A stretch of DNA of 64,000 bases, taken from contig CM074698.1 in NCBI GenBank assembly GCA_037367355.1, forward strand, positions 3,782,001 through 3,846,000, written 5' to 3'. A program made the position numbers and the translations under genes. Position 1 is the stretch's first letter. Each line of letters starts with the position of its first letter. This DNA comes from Neoscytalidium dimidiatum (Eukaryota > Ascomycota > Dothideomycetes > Botryosphaeriales > Botryosphaeriaceae). The notes under the pieces are model-generated. The model was not told the origin of the DNA and ran no database searches. It worked only from the letters and a program-made list of their open reading frames with translations. This document shows, one piece after another, positions 1 to 16,577 of this stretch.

Positions 1-1749
1 ATTGCAGGGACTGCAAATTGCTGAAGCTGCTAGAGCTTAAAAAGCAGCAGGGCGGTTTCCGTATCGGAGTGCGGCTAAGGGGCGCGGCTGGATGGTTGAT
101 TGGGATCCAGTGGTGTAGTCCCAAACGGCGGGCCGAGGGCGTGGGAGGAGTGCTGCAGTGGTGCCTGAGATATAGTCTCCGGGTCCCCTCGCGAGCAGTC
201 TCTTTAGATTGAGGGCGAGATTGATTAATTGAAGAGTTGAGGCGCTGACCGGTGCATGCTGGCAACGGGTACCTGCCGGGGGGGCTATATGTAGCTTCGC
301 TGTGAACCTTATAGCGTCCCACACCAACAGCGCGCGCCTGGGACGCACGATCGCTCGCGCTCTTCGACTGCTCGCCGCAGCGCTGGCTTGTGGGCTCTCT
401 CGAGGGCGCGCGCGAGACGGCGGGCGGTCTGTGACGCGTGGAAGCGGGCTGTACACGGTCGCGGTTTGCGGTGCAGAGGGCGCACGATTCGTAGGCAGGG
501 AAGCGCGCTGCAAGCGCCCGAGCCAGATCGCCGGCCAGCCTGTTGAAAACCGCCCCGCGCGCTGCAGTCGTGGCTCAATCGCTCAATCGCCCCGGCGTCG
601 GATGACGGGCTGCGCTCGCGACTGATTGGCCCACACGCCGTCGAAGCCACCGTCCGGGCTCTCCTGGGGCTGATGAAACGTGTTTCGGCATGGGTTGCTC
701 TCTGCTATTTCCCTCCGCTGTCAATGCGACTCATGCGCCTGCTGACTGGCTCGCTGCTTGCTGTTCGACAGCTTCTCTCGACTACGGCTGCCTCACGATG
801 CGTTTGAGCCTGAGCTCTGGCCGGGCTTGTCAACCCGGATCACCGTCTGCTTGGGGATTTGGCATGATTGTTGCAGCTCAGCCAGACCTGCTCGGCCGGC
901 AACCCACTCATTCACTCACTCGCATCCACTGTGGCAGCAGCGTGGCTGAGTCCTGCGCCTTTTTACCCCCATTCCTCTTCCCACGTGCTTTCTATTCTTC
1001 TTCCACCATCCTTCGCGAAATACGCGAGCGGTCTCGACTCGTGGAAAAAGCGGAAATCACGAGCTCCACCAACAGTGTGGTGTGCCTAGCACAGTAAAAA
1101 GAGGCGCTCCGGCGAAGGCGCAGCGGCTGGCGCAGAGCGTGCGCGCAAAACAAAGCAGGGTCTCGAAAGATCCGCCCCCATCGCGGCGCGTCCATTCCGA
1201 CTTGGGACCCCGTGACTCTCGGGCCTGCGGTGACGATAGCGGCGCACCGCCGTCCCGTCTCACCCGTACCTGCTTCCCACTCCAACACATCATCATCACT
1301 GGTCACGCACACCAACTTTTCCCGCCCCCTACGAAAAAAAAAAAAAGAGACCAATCCGACAAAGCAGGATCGTAAGGCGCGCTTTACGTAATTCATCGTC
1401 GTCCTGCCTACAATCCAAGTCGCTCACGAGCCGTGTGAATTCCTCGCTTCGTGATTGCACGTTATTTCCCTTTTCCCCCCCCAATCCCCGCCGATGGAGG
1501 CAAAAGATCGACGTCATAGCTTCCTGCCCTTTTTCTCCCCACCCGGGTGTCGAGATGGCGATCACCGTTGGCCGAGCCCCAAGTCACCGAGATGACGACG
1601 CCCCCGGCTGACACTCCTCCAATGAAACATTCCACTCAAGAGAAAGGGACAAATCGGCAAATGCTGCGAGAGTCCAGAACGCTAGGCAAGTCCAGAACTT
1701 TTCTAGGCAGCCGTTTTCTCTATTGGGCGGCTCGGGTGAGAGAGGGAGA

Positions 1750-1786
<37 letters not shown>

Positions 1787-2647
1787 ATGCGAGACCGTAT
1801 GCATCATCGCCACGATGAACGAGCTGCGGACCTGACCAATACGACCCTCCATCGTCGTCGCAGCCACAGACCTTGATTCAACCCAGCCTCGAAAGGAGCA
1901 TTCGCGTAACCCGTGCCTAGCTGTCTCTCAACCCATGGCGTGCTCCCTACTTACCTGTTCCGACCCAAATCCGCCCCGATGAGATAGTTACGTATCCAGA
2001 TAGTGGCTCAGCACAGAAAAAAGCGGTCTTTTGGTGTGGTGAGTGGCAGTGAGAGAGCGAGCGGTGAACAAGCACGCAGCAGGCAACAGCGAAAGCGGAA
2101 ATCTCGATAAACTCAACGATTTGCTCTTTCTGTAGCTCAGATTGTAATTCTGTGAATTAACTCGATTGGAGAGACAACGAGAGAGAGAGAGAGAATTGAA
2201 AAAAAGATGTCTGTACTACGAGGCCATCCAGTGCCCCAGGCAAACATGTTCAGCCCATCCAGTGCCTCTTTCATGAATCCATACAACCCTTTACACATTG
2301 AGTTACGCATGACTTTCGTCCGTTGATGCATTCCCACCCTACAGAGCCAACAAGAAGAAGCGAAGACAAGAGGAACCCTTTCCTATCCATCCTCTGTCCC
2401 AGACAGACCTTGTTACCGCCAGACGAAAAGAATCAGTACTCTGAAACGAAGCAAAAATAGCATGCAGCCGGGGGGAAACGCCCCTTGGTATAAAATATTT
2501 TCCCCTGCCACGAGGGAAGCAACAACAACGCCGCCATCCGTCCCTATTACATATCGCATGCATATCCTCCCTTTCCCATGCTCCATATCTTAAAATCCCA
2601 GCGCCTTAAAAAAGGACTCCATGAGCTGAACCAGCCAGAACCATTTC
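1..2647. other. Gene-free stretch left of the demethylase gene
   Basis: I see no coding region I can support. The open frames are short, overlap on both strands and show no recognisable domain. The stretch holds a GA microsatellite and several pyrimidine-rich runs. The right part, roughly from position 2100, should include the 3' untranslated region and terminator of the demethylase gene, which ends at 2648 on the minus strand. Confidence 0.5.
1741..1784. repeat. GA-dinucleotide microsatellite
   Basis: An almost pure GA run of about 44 bp, with a few GGGA interruptions at its left end. A second, much shorter GAGA run lies near 2180-2193. It is a simple repeat of the kind expected to vary in length between isolates. 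Confidence 0.9.
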
Positions 2648-7109
<4,462 letters not shown>

Positions 7110-10100
7110 GGCGACAGCGGGCGCGAGTGCGCGGATGGGTGCAGAGGGACGAGGGTGGGCGGGCAGGCAGGCAGGCAGGCAGGCAAGAGCGCCGCCGGCG
7201 AGGTGCAGTATCGGGGTAACGAGCGAGCGAGCGAGCGAGCAGGGCTGATCGCGAGCTAGCTCGGCGGAAGCGGGCGCGGATGCGCGAGGGGCGGTGGGAG
7301 GAGAGCGGTGCAGCAACGCAGCTAGTGCGGTGACAGCACAGCTACATTCGGCGCATGGAGAGAGCGGTGGTCGTGCAGGCGTCGGAGCAGCAGTCGCGTG
7401 CGGTGTTGGTGTCGAAAAGTCGGGTCAAGGAGCGGAGAGGTGCTGAGCTGCTTCGGCTGGGCCAAGGCCCGCTAAACCCTGTTGTCCGGAGTCGTACGCC
7501 GCTCACACCACCCAGGGATCCCCCAGGGCTATCGCGTTCGCCGCCGTCCAGCCCTGCCCGCACCCACAAGTTTGCTCCGGCCGTTCTTTGACGACGTAAC
7601 GCGTTCGTCTGGTCTCGCCCGGTGCCGCTAAAACGCGCGCTACGAAACGACCTCCTGCCCTTGCATGCGCCGGGGCTGATTAAGCATTCCTGCATCATGT
7701 GCGTATTGCGAAGCATATCTCGCACACGCTGCGCAGCGCGACAGGTGAGATCGATAACCTTTTGGTGGGCATGGGCAGGGGTGGGCGATCATTGCGGGGG
7801 TGGATATGCCGCCAACTTCAAGATTTGCATCTGCACATGTCTCGGCCGCGGCGGAGACGGGCACTATGATGGACTCTGCAATCGCACAGGCCGCGTTGCA
7901 CCAGCAGCTCCCTCCGCCGCCCCTCCACCGGCGTCTATCCGCCTGGCCGATAGGCTTCACCGCGGAGGTGTCCTATCATCGCCTCACCGTCCGTCCCTGA
8001 CGACTCTCCAGATACGCGACTAGGGCATCTCGCGGCGCGGGCATCTCGAGGAGTGCACGAATCACGTCAGCCAGATACGAGGGCGGTTCCTGCATCGTGC
8101 AGCATCGCGCCGCTGCGACTCCGAAGCTCCGGACGGGAGCCAAGGCGTGACGGCGGGAGCTCCCTTTCAGCCCTACCACGGTCGAGGCCCCACGTGTTGG
8201 GAGCTACCTGCCTCTCTCCGGCCGCTGGTCCGTGACCGGCCATCGGTGACCCTCGTGCCCCTCCAGACTCCCGGTTGCTGACACGCTCGCCCAGAAGCGA
8301 GCAGATCACCCGCATCAGATAAAGCCCGTGTGTAACTCCGATCATCCTCCTCGCGCCCACTCTCGTCCCTCGGCGAGTTCACTTCGGCGGAGGTTCGTCA
8401 CCAGCGTGGCCTCCGGCCCAACAACTCACCAAAACAAAGCGGGCCACCACGACGGGCTGACAGCGTGCGTACCCGTTTATCGCGTCCGGCCATCGCTGGT
8501 TCACGGTCGGATAGGACCTCGTAACTCCTTACACAGGCGGGGTTCTCCCCAAAGGGGTTTCAGTTCCATTATTCAGCATCCATTCAATCCCAGCAGACAT
8601 TGCGGAGTGCGCTTGACCCTGCCAGTCTCCAAGAAATACGGGCATTGGTGTCATAGTCGGATCACAGCAGGCAGTCGAAGACCTCCTCCCCTTCTGGCGT
8701 CGGAACGGCGCTGATTTTTGCTCCCTGGTCTTGGCGGTACTGCGTCGTCCGTCACTGAAGCGTCTTATGGCCCACGACGGTACTACAGCCGAGAAAATTG
8801 CAATTCTAGCAAAAGAACGGCTTGTAAATTATATGACATCTGATTTTGTAGCAAAACGTGCTTTACTTGACGGTAGAGTATATTTTTCTCCTGTCTCTGC
8901 GAGGTCCACTACAAAATTGTTAAGGCAGGAGTGGTAAGTTGCCATGGCCAGTTGAAACAATCACTTCTATGCAGTAATTACTACAATTGACGTAAATTTA
9001 CGTCCGAGCGGATGCCTCTACCCGTGCATTCATCGTAAGTGTGTTACGTTGTTTGCGGAGCCGATCACTTAGTTTCTATAGCGACCTGCGTATGCATTCA
9101 TTCGCATCGAAACCCATTCGAATACGCCAATATCACCAGTTAATCTCTGTTGATCAGGCTTTGGCTCACTTTTGGGTCGCATATCCTTCTTCGACACGTA
9201 AGATTAAGCTAATGCGACGAATAATCCATCTGCCATCCTGTGTTACCATATTGGGTATAGCGCATCTCGCTTAGCCACGGAGGGATTGGGACTCGCCACC
9301 ATCACTTGCATTCTGTAGAGATTGGACGAACATTGTGGTGAAAGAAGTCAACGTCGGGCATTAGGTCAGAGCGTTGTCTACCAAGGAGGCGCCCTTTTAG
9401 CGCCGCCAGCTCTGAACCTTGTTCAAATCAAGAAATGGCTGCATCAAGCTTGGCACACCTACTATCTCGGCCTCAAAGCTAAAAGCCGGCTACAAGGGAT
9501 TTTGATCCAGTCATGAAGCAGATTTTCATCCATGCAAACCCGAAATTAGCGTATTACCTTGTGTGTAGCCTTCAAGGACCGTAAGGAACGTTTCGCAAGA
9601 TAACGTATCGGAAGGCGACGCGAGCATGACCGGGATACGAGAACAGCAATGAATCACAGCCAATAGGGATATTTTCTGGAAACCTTGTCGGTTTTTTCTC
9701 CCTCTACTCACGCAAGTGGTGTAGTGCGTGCGAGGGGGCCTTATCAGCGTATTCTTGGTATCTCCGTATCTCTGTCATGTTAGCATGCCCTTCCGGCACG
9801 TTGCAGTACCCTTTTTCAAGCTCTAAAACTTGGCAAAGATTAGAGACTACTTGTCCAAGGCCACGCGAGTTCTTAGAGCAGTTGAAAAGCAGGGAAGACA
9901 AGCTTGGCGTAAAGAAAAATGAGCAATCATTCCTACACCTACCTCCCTCCACGTCTTCCACGTTATTCATTCCTCGTATGGCATCCTCGTACTACCAGGC
10001 CTATATCTCATGATAGAAGATAGCGTCATCGAGGTCTCCGGGAGGTGGATAGAGAGGATCTTTCATCCTCACACAATCTTTTTTTTTTTTGGACCCGACA

Positions 10101-10389
10101 TTTCCACAACACTGACGATTGGCGAGTTGCGGAGTGATCTGCCCAGCAGATTTGTCCTAGGTTTTTAGGCCTTATTCGGCGCGATTAGGGTATGATACCC
10201 CCGAGAGAGCAAAGCATCCGTTCTAACTTTACAATAATTGGTCAAATTGTCCGCTGCTCAGCCATGATGGACAAAGGGGAGCCGAGCCCGTGTGCGAATA
10301 CGAGGTCCCTTGCGAGCTTGCTATAAAGTCCATCCACAGCAACGCAACATTTACAGTTTGTGAAGTCTCTCAGTTTCCAATCAGTAAGA
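7110..10389. other. Divergent intergenic region between the demethylase and the P450
   Basis: Both flanking genes start outward from this 3.3 kb stretch, so it should contain both promoters. Next to the demethylase start it is GC-rich, with short tandem repeats (GGCA units near 7160-7185 and GAGC units near 7217-7240) that are probably 5' leader. From about 8800 rightward it is visibly more AT-rich. A T12 tract lies at 10079-10090. No open frame has a recognisable domain or convincing length. Confidence 0.45.
10322..10328 (+). promoter_or_regulatory. Putative TATA box of the P450 gene
   Basis: The sequence TATAAAG lies 62 bp before the ATG at 10390, at a plausible distance for a core promoter with a short leader. 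The motif is seen directly; its function is inferred from position only. Confidence 0.4.
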
Positions 10390-12186
10390 ATGGTTTACCT
10401 GGTCGTTGCTTCCATTCTTGTCGCTTACTTTCTGTGGTCACTTTCTGCGCTTCTCCGGAACATTCTTCTGGCCAAGTTAATCGGGATCCCCGTGCTATGG
10501 AGCCCGGTCAGCGCTGAGAATCCATTCTGGCTTGCCTTCAGCAAAATTCTTGTTCCTTGCTTAGAGAAGCTCCCGTTCGGGCTGGGCGAGTGGACGAAAC
10601 ATGGCACTCTGGACTGGACTTGGCGGGACAGGCTCAGGGGCGCGGAGATCCACCAAAAGTATGGCAAGCTGATTGCCCACGCCACTCCTGGAAAGCTCGA
10701 AATCTTCACTGTCGATGCTGCTATCAGCGAGCAAGTACTTACAAAGAAGCGAGAATTTCCAAAGCCGTTTGAAGTGGCTCGTAAGTCCCCGCATCAAGTT
10801 GGAAATGGGAGGTAACGATGGTGTAGAAATTCTGGATGTGTACGGCCCCAGCCTCGGCTCCGTCGATGACGAAAACTGGGCACGTCATCGCAAGATCACC
10901 GCTGGTTCATTTGCAGATAAGAATAACCGCCTCGTGTGGAACGAATCCATACGGCAAGCCAAGCAACTGGCCGAGTTTGCATCCAAAAATCCTACAACTC
11001 GCTCGATCACGAAAGATACCCTAACGCTATCGATTCACGTATTGACTAGCGCTGCTTTCGGAACACAATATGACTTCCGCAGCTCTTCCGAAGAAGTTAT
11101 CCCGGAAGGACATCAGAGGAGCTACCGTCAATGCTTGCAGGCTGTGCTGCACGACGTTCTCATCCTACTCATCGTACCCAAGTTCATCTACAACCTGCCC
11201 GTACTACCAGAGAAGCTGGCTTTCTTCCGCGATGCCTCCCGCGAGTTCAAGCAGTACATGGTCGAGGCTGTCGAAGAATGCAAAGCGGCCGTCAAGTCCG
11301 GCACGCTCAACAAAACCAACCTCCTCGTCTCGCTCGTCGAAAAGAACGAAGAAGCCCGCAACATCATCGAAGCGGGCGGCCCCACATCCGGCAAGGGGCT
11401 GAAAGGCCTGCGAGACGACGAGCTGTACGGCAACCTCTTCGTCTACAGCTTCGGCGGGCACGAAACGACCGCGCACACCCTCTCCTACGCCATCTACCTG
11501 CTCGCCGCCTTCCCGGACGTGCAAGATTGGATAGCCGAGGAGCTCAAAGCCGTGTCCCAGCATCACGACCTCGCCGCAGAATCCGCATACGACGAGGTCT
11601 TCCCGCAGCTGAAGCGCTGCCTGGTCGTGATGGTAAGCCGCCCGCCCCCACGTATCCACCTCTCACCTACTGACCCAGCTTCACCCCCAACCCGCAGTTC
11701 GAAACCCTCCGCGTCTTCCCAACGGTCACCAGCATCCCGAAGACCACGGGCCCCACCCCGTCCACCGTCGCGCTGGACGGGAAGGAGTACGTCCTGCCGC
11801 CCCGCGCGCGCGTCTACGTCAACATCCCCGCGCTGCACGTCCACCCGGACAACTGGGGCGCGGACTCCTTCTCCTGGAAGCCCGCGCGCTGGATCGAGGC
11901 GGCGGGCGACGGCGGGGAGCAGGTGAAGGCGCCGCGAAAGGGCGCGTTCATGCCGTGGGGGGACGGGCCGCGCGTTTGTCCCGGCCGGAAGTTCGCGCAG
12001 GTGGAGTTCGTGGCGACGATCGCGGCGCTCTTCGCCGAGTACAGGGTCGAGGTGGTGCCGGAGGAGGGCGAGAGCTTCGAGGAGGCGAGGGAGCGCGCGT
12101 GGCGGGTGGCGTCGGATTCGTACGTCGCGCTGACGCTGACGATGAAGAATCCTGAGGCCGTCGGGCTGAGGGTGGTCAGGCGTTGA
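10390..12186 (+). CDS. Cytochrome P450 monooxygenase, membrane-anchored
   Basis: Haem-thiolate monooxygenase, expected on the ER face and fed by NADPH-P450 reductase. Three exons: 10390-10780, 10827-11632 and 11698-12186, giving 561 aa. The first intron (46 bp, GTAAGT..GTGTAG) joins FEVA to QILDVYGP; the second is 65 bp. The N-terminus MVYLVVASILVAYFLW is a hydrophobic anchor. The C-helix WARHRK is present. The I-helix oxygen-activation motif GGHETT is at about 340-345. The K-helix ExxR is ETLR at 401-404. The haem loop is PWGDGPRVCPG with ligand Cys493. Trp replaces the usual Phe at the first position of that signature, a known variation among fungal P450s. All diagnostic parts are present, so it looks functional. 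The substrate and CYP family number cannot be read from sequence alone. The gene stands alone; neighbours on both sides give no pathway hint. Confidence 0.93.
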
Positions 12187-12761
12187 GCGGAGGTAGCCGG
12201 ATCACTCGAAGAAAATGCCTTATTTTTGTTTGTTCTGATAGTCGGACAGTTGGTACATCAAGGGTATTTTATTAGTCTCATTTGCTTCTCCTACTCCAGA
12301 GGTCAGGATGTGGTTTCTTTCTTTTGCCTTGTTCTTTTTTTTTTTTTTTTTTGTCCAGAGGGGTCGAATTTCTCAGATTAAGTACTTGCAGGGCTCGAAA
12401 TCTATTCATACATTGACAGTTCAATGAATACGACGCTTGTTTCCCTTTCGAAGAAGTCGGAGAAGAAAATGCTGCTCTGTTTAGTGTCACGTGGCCACAT
12501 TTTTCCGCATGACAATCTCTCCGTCTGTTTCCAATATCATCCAAATCAGAGCTAGTCTGACTGGGCATTTCTAGCCAACGCACACCATACCGACAAAGTT
12601 TTAGTCGTCACGATTCGTATTTTTTGCGTCTGTTTCCTCCTGAGGGTGACGAGAATTGCAACCAGATTTGTGTCCTACGGGATGACTGAATGATGTGACA
12701 GTGTAAAATTACCTTATTTTGAAGAAAGGAGTAGAGGTGGAAAACGGAAAGCGGAACCATC
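12187..12761. other. Convergent spacer between the P450 and the ankyrin-type gene
   Basis: The flanking genes converge here, so this is 3' untranslated and terminator sequence for both. The main landmark is a T18 run at 12335-12352. No coding signal is seen. Confidence 0.5.
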
Positions 12762-15175
12762 TCAAATGTCTAACAAAAAGGGGGATGGTTCCAGATCATC
12801 ATAACCGTTAGGGCTCACATTTTCCTCATCCTCCTGGCACCTTGCACAGATGTCTTCCAAACAGGCCCGCTCCACGTAACTTCTCCACCTACCAGCCAAT
12901 ATCTTATCCTCCCCTACGAAGGGCTCATTGGGACTCTTTCCAGCTCTGATCTGCTTCAACCCTGACAGCCACAAACAATCCTCCGTCTTTTCTTCAAATC
13001 CATTAGTTTCGTGGCATTTGTAACATTCGTAACCCAAAGAAAGCATGTCTTTCAAAAATAGGTGGGGACAGTCCCAATTAAATAGAGCGGAAAATGATTC
13101 CAGAGTCAAGTGTTTCTGTCCATTGTTGTCGATCGCATTGAGAAGTGGAAGTTCTTTCCGAACGAATTCTTCCACGGGAATTCCATTCAAACGCAGAACA
13201 TCCCGCAGACTCGAGAAACTACGCCATAATACCAGCACCTCAAACAAAACTGTGCGTACTACAGCGGACTCTGGGTACTCGTGGATGATCCCAAGGCCAC
13301 TTATTTCTTACAACCAAACGGCAGCCGCTTCCCTATCCATGGGTGGTAGTATTAGTCGCGTAAAGAGAGCGTCCCATTTTGCTGAAATGCTAATATCTAT
13401 TCCTTAGGCGACCCGCAAAAATTCTACTTCGGCATTTTGACGATATGAGGTGAGGATGATGTTCGTCCAATGTATTTCTTTGTTTTTGTCAAAGGCCGAA
13501 ACAGCGGTGAATTGTCCGAGCAGCCAGCTCGAAATGCTTTCCTGAACGGTGCCCGGGCATCTCCTTTGACTCCGAGGCTGAAGAAGATCGAAGTCCAAAA
13601 TCCGTCGGAGTCATGCCTGAGAAAGTCCTCCCCGGCGGCGACGAGCGCTTTTAGTGTGTTCAATATATCTTGCTTGGTACCGGTTTGAAAAATCGGCACT
13701 TCAAATGCAGTCCTATAAAGCTTCAGTTAAGACCTCTCAACATGGTTACCATGTTGCTCACTGTCCGGAGTAGTCTGTTGCAGACTGGTCTACACTGATG
13801 GTCAACAGGAAGGAACAGACATTTGCCTGCGCATACATCGCAGCCGTCTGGGAACGTAAGCCTCTTTGTTTTCCTTTGATATCAAACAGAAATTTCTCGT
13901 TTCAGGACTCACATAAAGTAAAGTATGTCCGCTTCCGTCGACAGAATCAATTGTGGTTTTTCCAGCACAAAGCAGGGCTCTTATACCATCAAGATCTGCG
14001 TCCGCGATCATACCATCCACTTGCACCCACAGGCCCTGTGGCATAAGCTGAGAGAATTATCAATAAACTGGAACGCATATAGAAGACGTTGACGAGGGAG
14101 AGAAAAGTAAAGACTTACAAGTGGCGTCCGCAAGCACACTTTCCAGCTGCTTCGGGATGATTCTCCAACCTGAGCTTGGAACAGACTGTTGACCCCACGC
14201 CTTTGGAGCCACCATGCCGGCTCAAATATAAATCGCGTGATTTCATCATAACATTCCGAGAACTGGTCTACTGGCTCTTGCGATGCGCATTTGTAGGTCA
14301 AGGATCCTACGAGACTTCGTGTCCAGCTCCCGTAGCCACCCCAATAACGACTGTCCCGGAACACGACCGGCCCTGGGCGGGGAAGCCGGAGACGGTCGGA
14401 AGGAGACGTAGCAGAAACCATTGCAATATTGGAGGAGTTTGAGGATGAAGCATATAGGACAGCGTAAGAGAACAATAAGGCTGAGAGCAATGCCGACCGT
14501 TTGCAGGACTTGTCTTAACCAGCGCCGGTATATTAAACGGTAGTATTCCAGGTTGGCCTTCAAGGTGACACTTACTCGGGACGATGACGAAGATCTGCGT
14601 ATGCTGAGCAAGCCTGAAGCTCGTAGAATAAGTTAGCACATTTCCGCCCGCTCACGAAGGATATGAACTGACATGTTCGAAGCTTGCAGCGCCAACGTCA
14701 ATGTCTCCGCTTGGCCTCGCTGATTTTCAATCTGAAATCTTTCACCTTGTCTGTCTTCCAAAACCATCTTCAGAGAGGCTTGACCGCGACGCCATTTGCT
14801 CTCATTTGCCAAGTCCTTGTTCCATTGCAGCAACATGTTCTCCAGAGCCTGCGCCTGACGCCTGCACCGCAGCAAAGCCTTCGCCGTGGTATTTTTGGGC
14901 ACCAAAGATCGCCTGACAGCGCTGAATGTTTGCGAGAACAATGGCCGAGAACTTCCAGATCGTCGATGAAGTCTTCGACATCTCCAGAGGCAAGTTTGAG
15001 CGCAGAGAGCAGATTGCAACTGCATGAATCGAGTTGCTGATCAGCACGAGGCTGGCTCGTATGCAAGGAGTTACGCGCCATAGAAGACCACTTACATCTT
15101 GTGTATACTCTCCGCCACGTGAAGAGCCAATGAAGTAATTCCAGCCACGCTGGCTGCTCCGGGCAGGCCATCCAT
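12762..15175 (-). pseudogene. Ankyrin-type fungal protein with disrupted reading frame near its 5' end
   Basis: The first exon (15175-15096) encodes MDGLPGAASVAGITSLALHV, the typical start of the fungal N-terminal domain found in ankyrin and NACHT-type proteins, and ends at a GTAAGT donor. The next conserved pieces fall in different frames: GDVEDFIDDLEVLG, then AIVLANIQRC, then ALLRCRRQAQALENML through WRRGQASLKMVL. They lie within about 200 bp without room for introns, so at least two frame changes are needed; one is at an A5 run near 14897-14901. Further down are FEPAWWLQRRG (14.2 kb), an ankyrin-like stretch DADLDGIRALLCAGKTTID (14.0 kb) and a second one (LKALVAAGEDFLRHDSDG, 13.6 kb). The last exon ends at 12762, with a clean intron giving AAAVWFLFEVLVLW. 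The 3' half looks intact, so decay is either recent or a sequencing error. Function is unknown; such proteins are numerous and variable in fungi. Confidence 0.5.
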
Positions 15176-16577
15176 GGCAGCGGAGGGAGTCTTCGAAGAT
15201 CAGCGAGCAAAGAACGGTGCGAGCAAGCTTAAGGTGTAAGAAAAACGGTGTTGCACGCGCGAGGCTGTGTCGAAACCGCTCAAATTTGACATACGCGAGA
15301 CAGAGATGCGGTCTTGCATGCACCCAGCCCCGCTTTCCAGCTACAGATCAGCCTCGCATGATGTCAGATCGCCTTGCAGCTCGCCACGTAGAAACTGCTG
15401 ATGATGGTCATAAACGCACGCATGAAACAGGTGTGACATGTGCCCTGGTTAGTCGACCTCTGTGCAAGGGCCTTCGAATCCAGAACAATCTTATAATGAC
15501 GCCCGAGGCGTACGTTCCATCTTCAGTTATGTGATGCTCGCGCTCCAAGTTACCGGCGAAGCTGTACCTCATTTTGTATTATTTTCGTTTAAAACCAAGC
15601 GCACATTTACATACCTCTTACAGGAACGTCAATCTGGACGCCCGTTCAACTGTCCTTTTCTTCTTACCTACCACTCCCACAGCATGAGAACGCCTAGAAT
15701 CAGTGAGACTTGCGTGGATAGAGAAGAAACAAAAGCCCCCTGAATAAAATAACACGTGATTGTATGCATAGCAAAGGAATCTCTCTTCCTCCATCGAGCA
15801 CATCCACCACTAAAGGCGAAAAAACATCTCCAAACTTGAACAGATGGCAGATACAAAGGCTAAAGCAATTTTGTCTGATGCTCTCTCATACGGTCGTATT
15901 TGTAGAAAGGCTTTTCGTAAATACGTGTCTTGCGTCCTTTTCAAACGACGGAACCAGGAAGGGGCACGGGAAGATAGAAGAGTTAGAAGTAAGAAGAACC
16001 ATCTCCTTCAAATAAAACATGATAGCACAAAAAGCCCCCGGAAAACGAGGTGAGTGAAGGGAAAGTAATGTGTCACTCGAAAAACGACCAGCAAAGATTC
16101 TGGTACCAAGCAAGGGAGAAGAAGGAACAAGCCCATCCATCAAAACCACACCATGTGCTTCATCATCTTGAAGGAACAAAAGATCAACCCCATCCGTGAG
16201 ACCGAAAAGACGTAGAAAATGTTACCCCCATTCCGCTTTCCAGCCCAAAAATGAACTTTTTGCACCGTTTACCAGGCTCCAATGCTATGCAAAGAATTTC
16301 TTTTGTGTGATGACACCGATGTGAATGATTTTTTTTTTGTTTTGCTCTCTTCTTCATATTCTTTCATCCCATGTCTTCTGGCCCGAAGATCGATCCCGTG
16401 CAAACACCGTGATGAAGATCGCTCAAATGCTCAGAAACGAGTCGCTACATCAAACCGTTGAGAGAATTCGTAGTGTAAGACTGGCAAAGTCCTCCACATC
16501 TACCGTTGAAGCAATGGAATTGTCGTAAGTCAACAACTTTTGTCCAGGTGGACGAGTATGTACCAGTCAGTTAACTT
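15176..16577. other. Spacer holding the 5' flank of the ankyrin-type gene and the 3' flank of YAG7
   Basis: About 1.4 kb between two minus-strand genes. The right part (about 15750-16577) should include the YAG7 3' untranslated region. I see no open frame with a recognisable domain, and no RNA gene. Confidence 0.45.

Noticed and set aside
7110..7316. 69-residue N-terminal extension of the demethylase
   Set aside because: It is made of short repeats (GGCA and GAGC units) read as Leu, Ala, Cys and Pro, and the MEDLPMP start fits the conserved part better.
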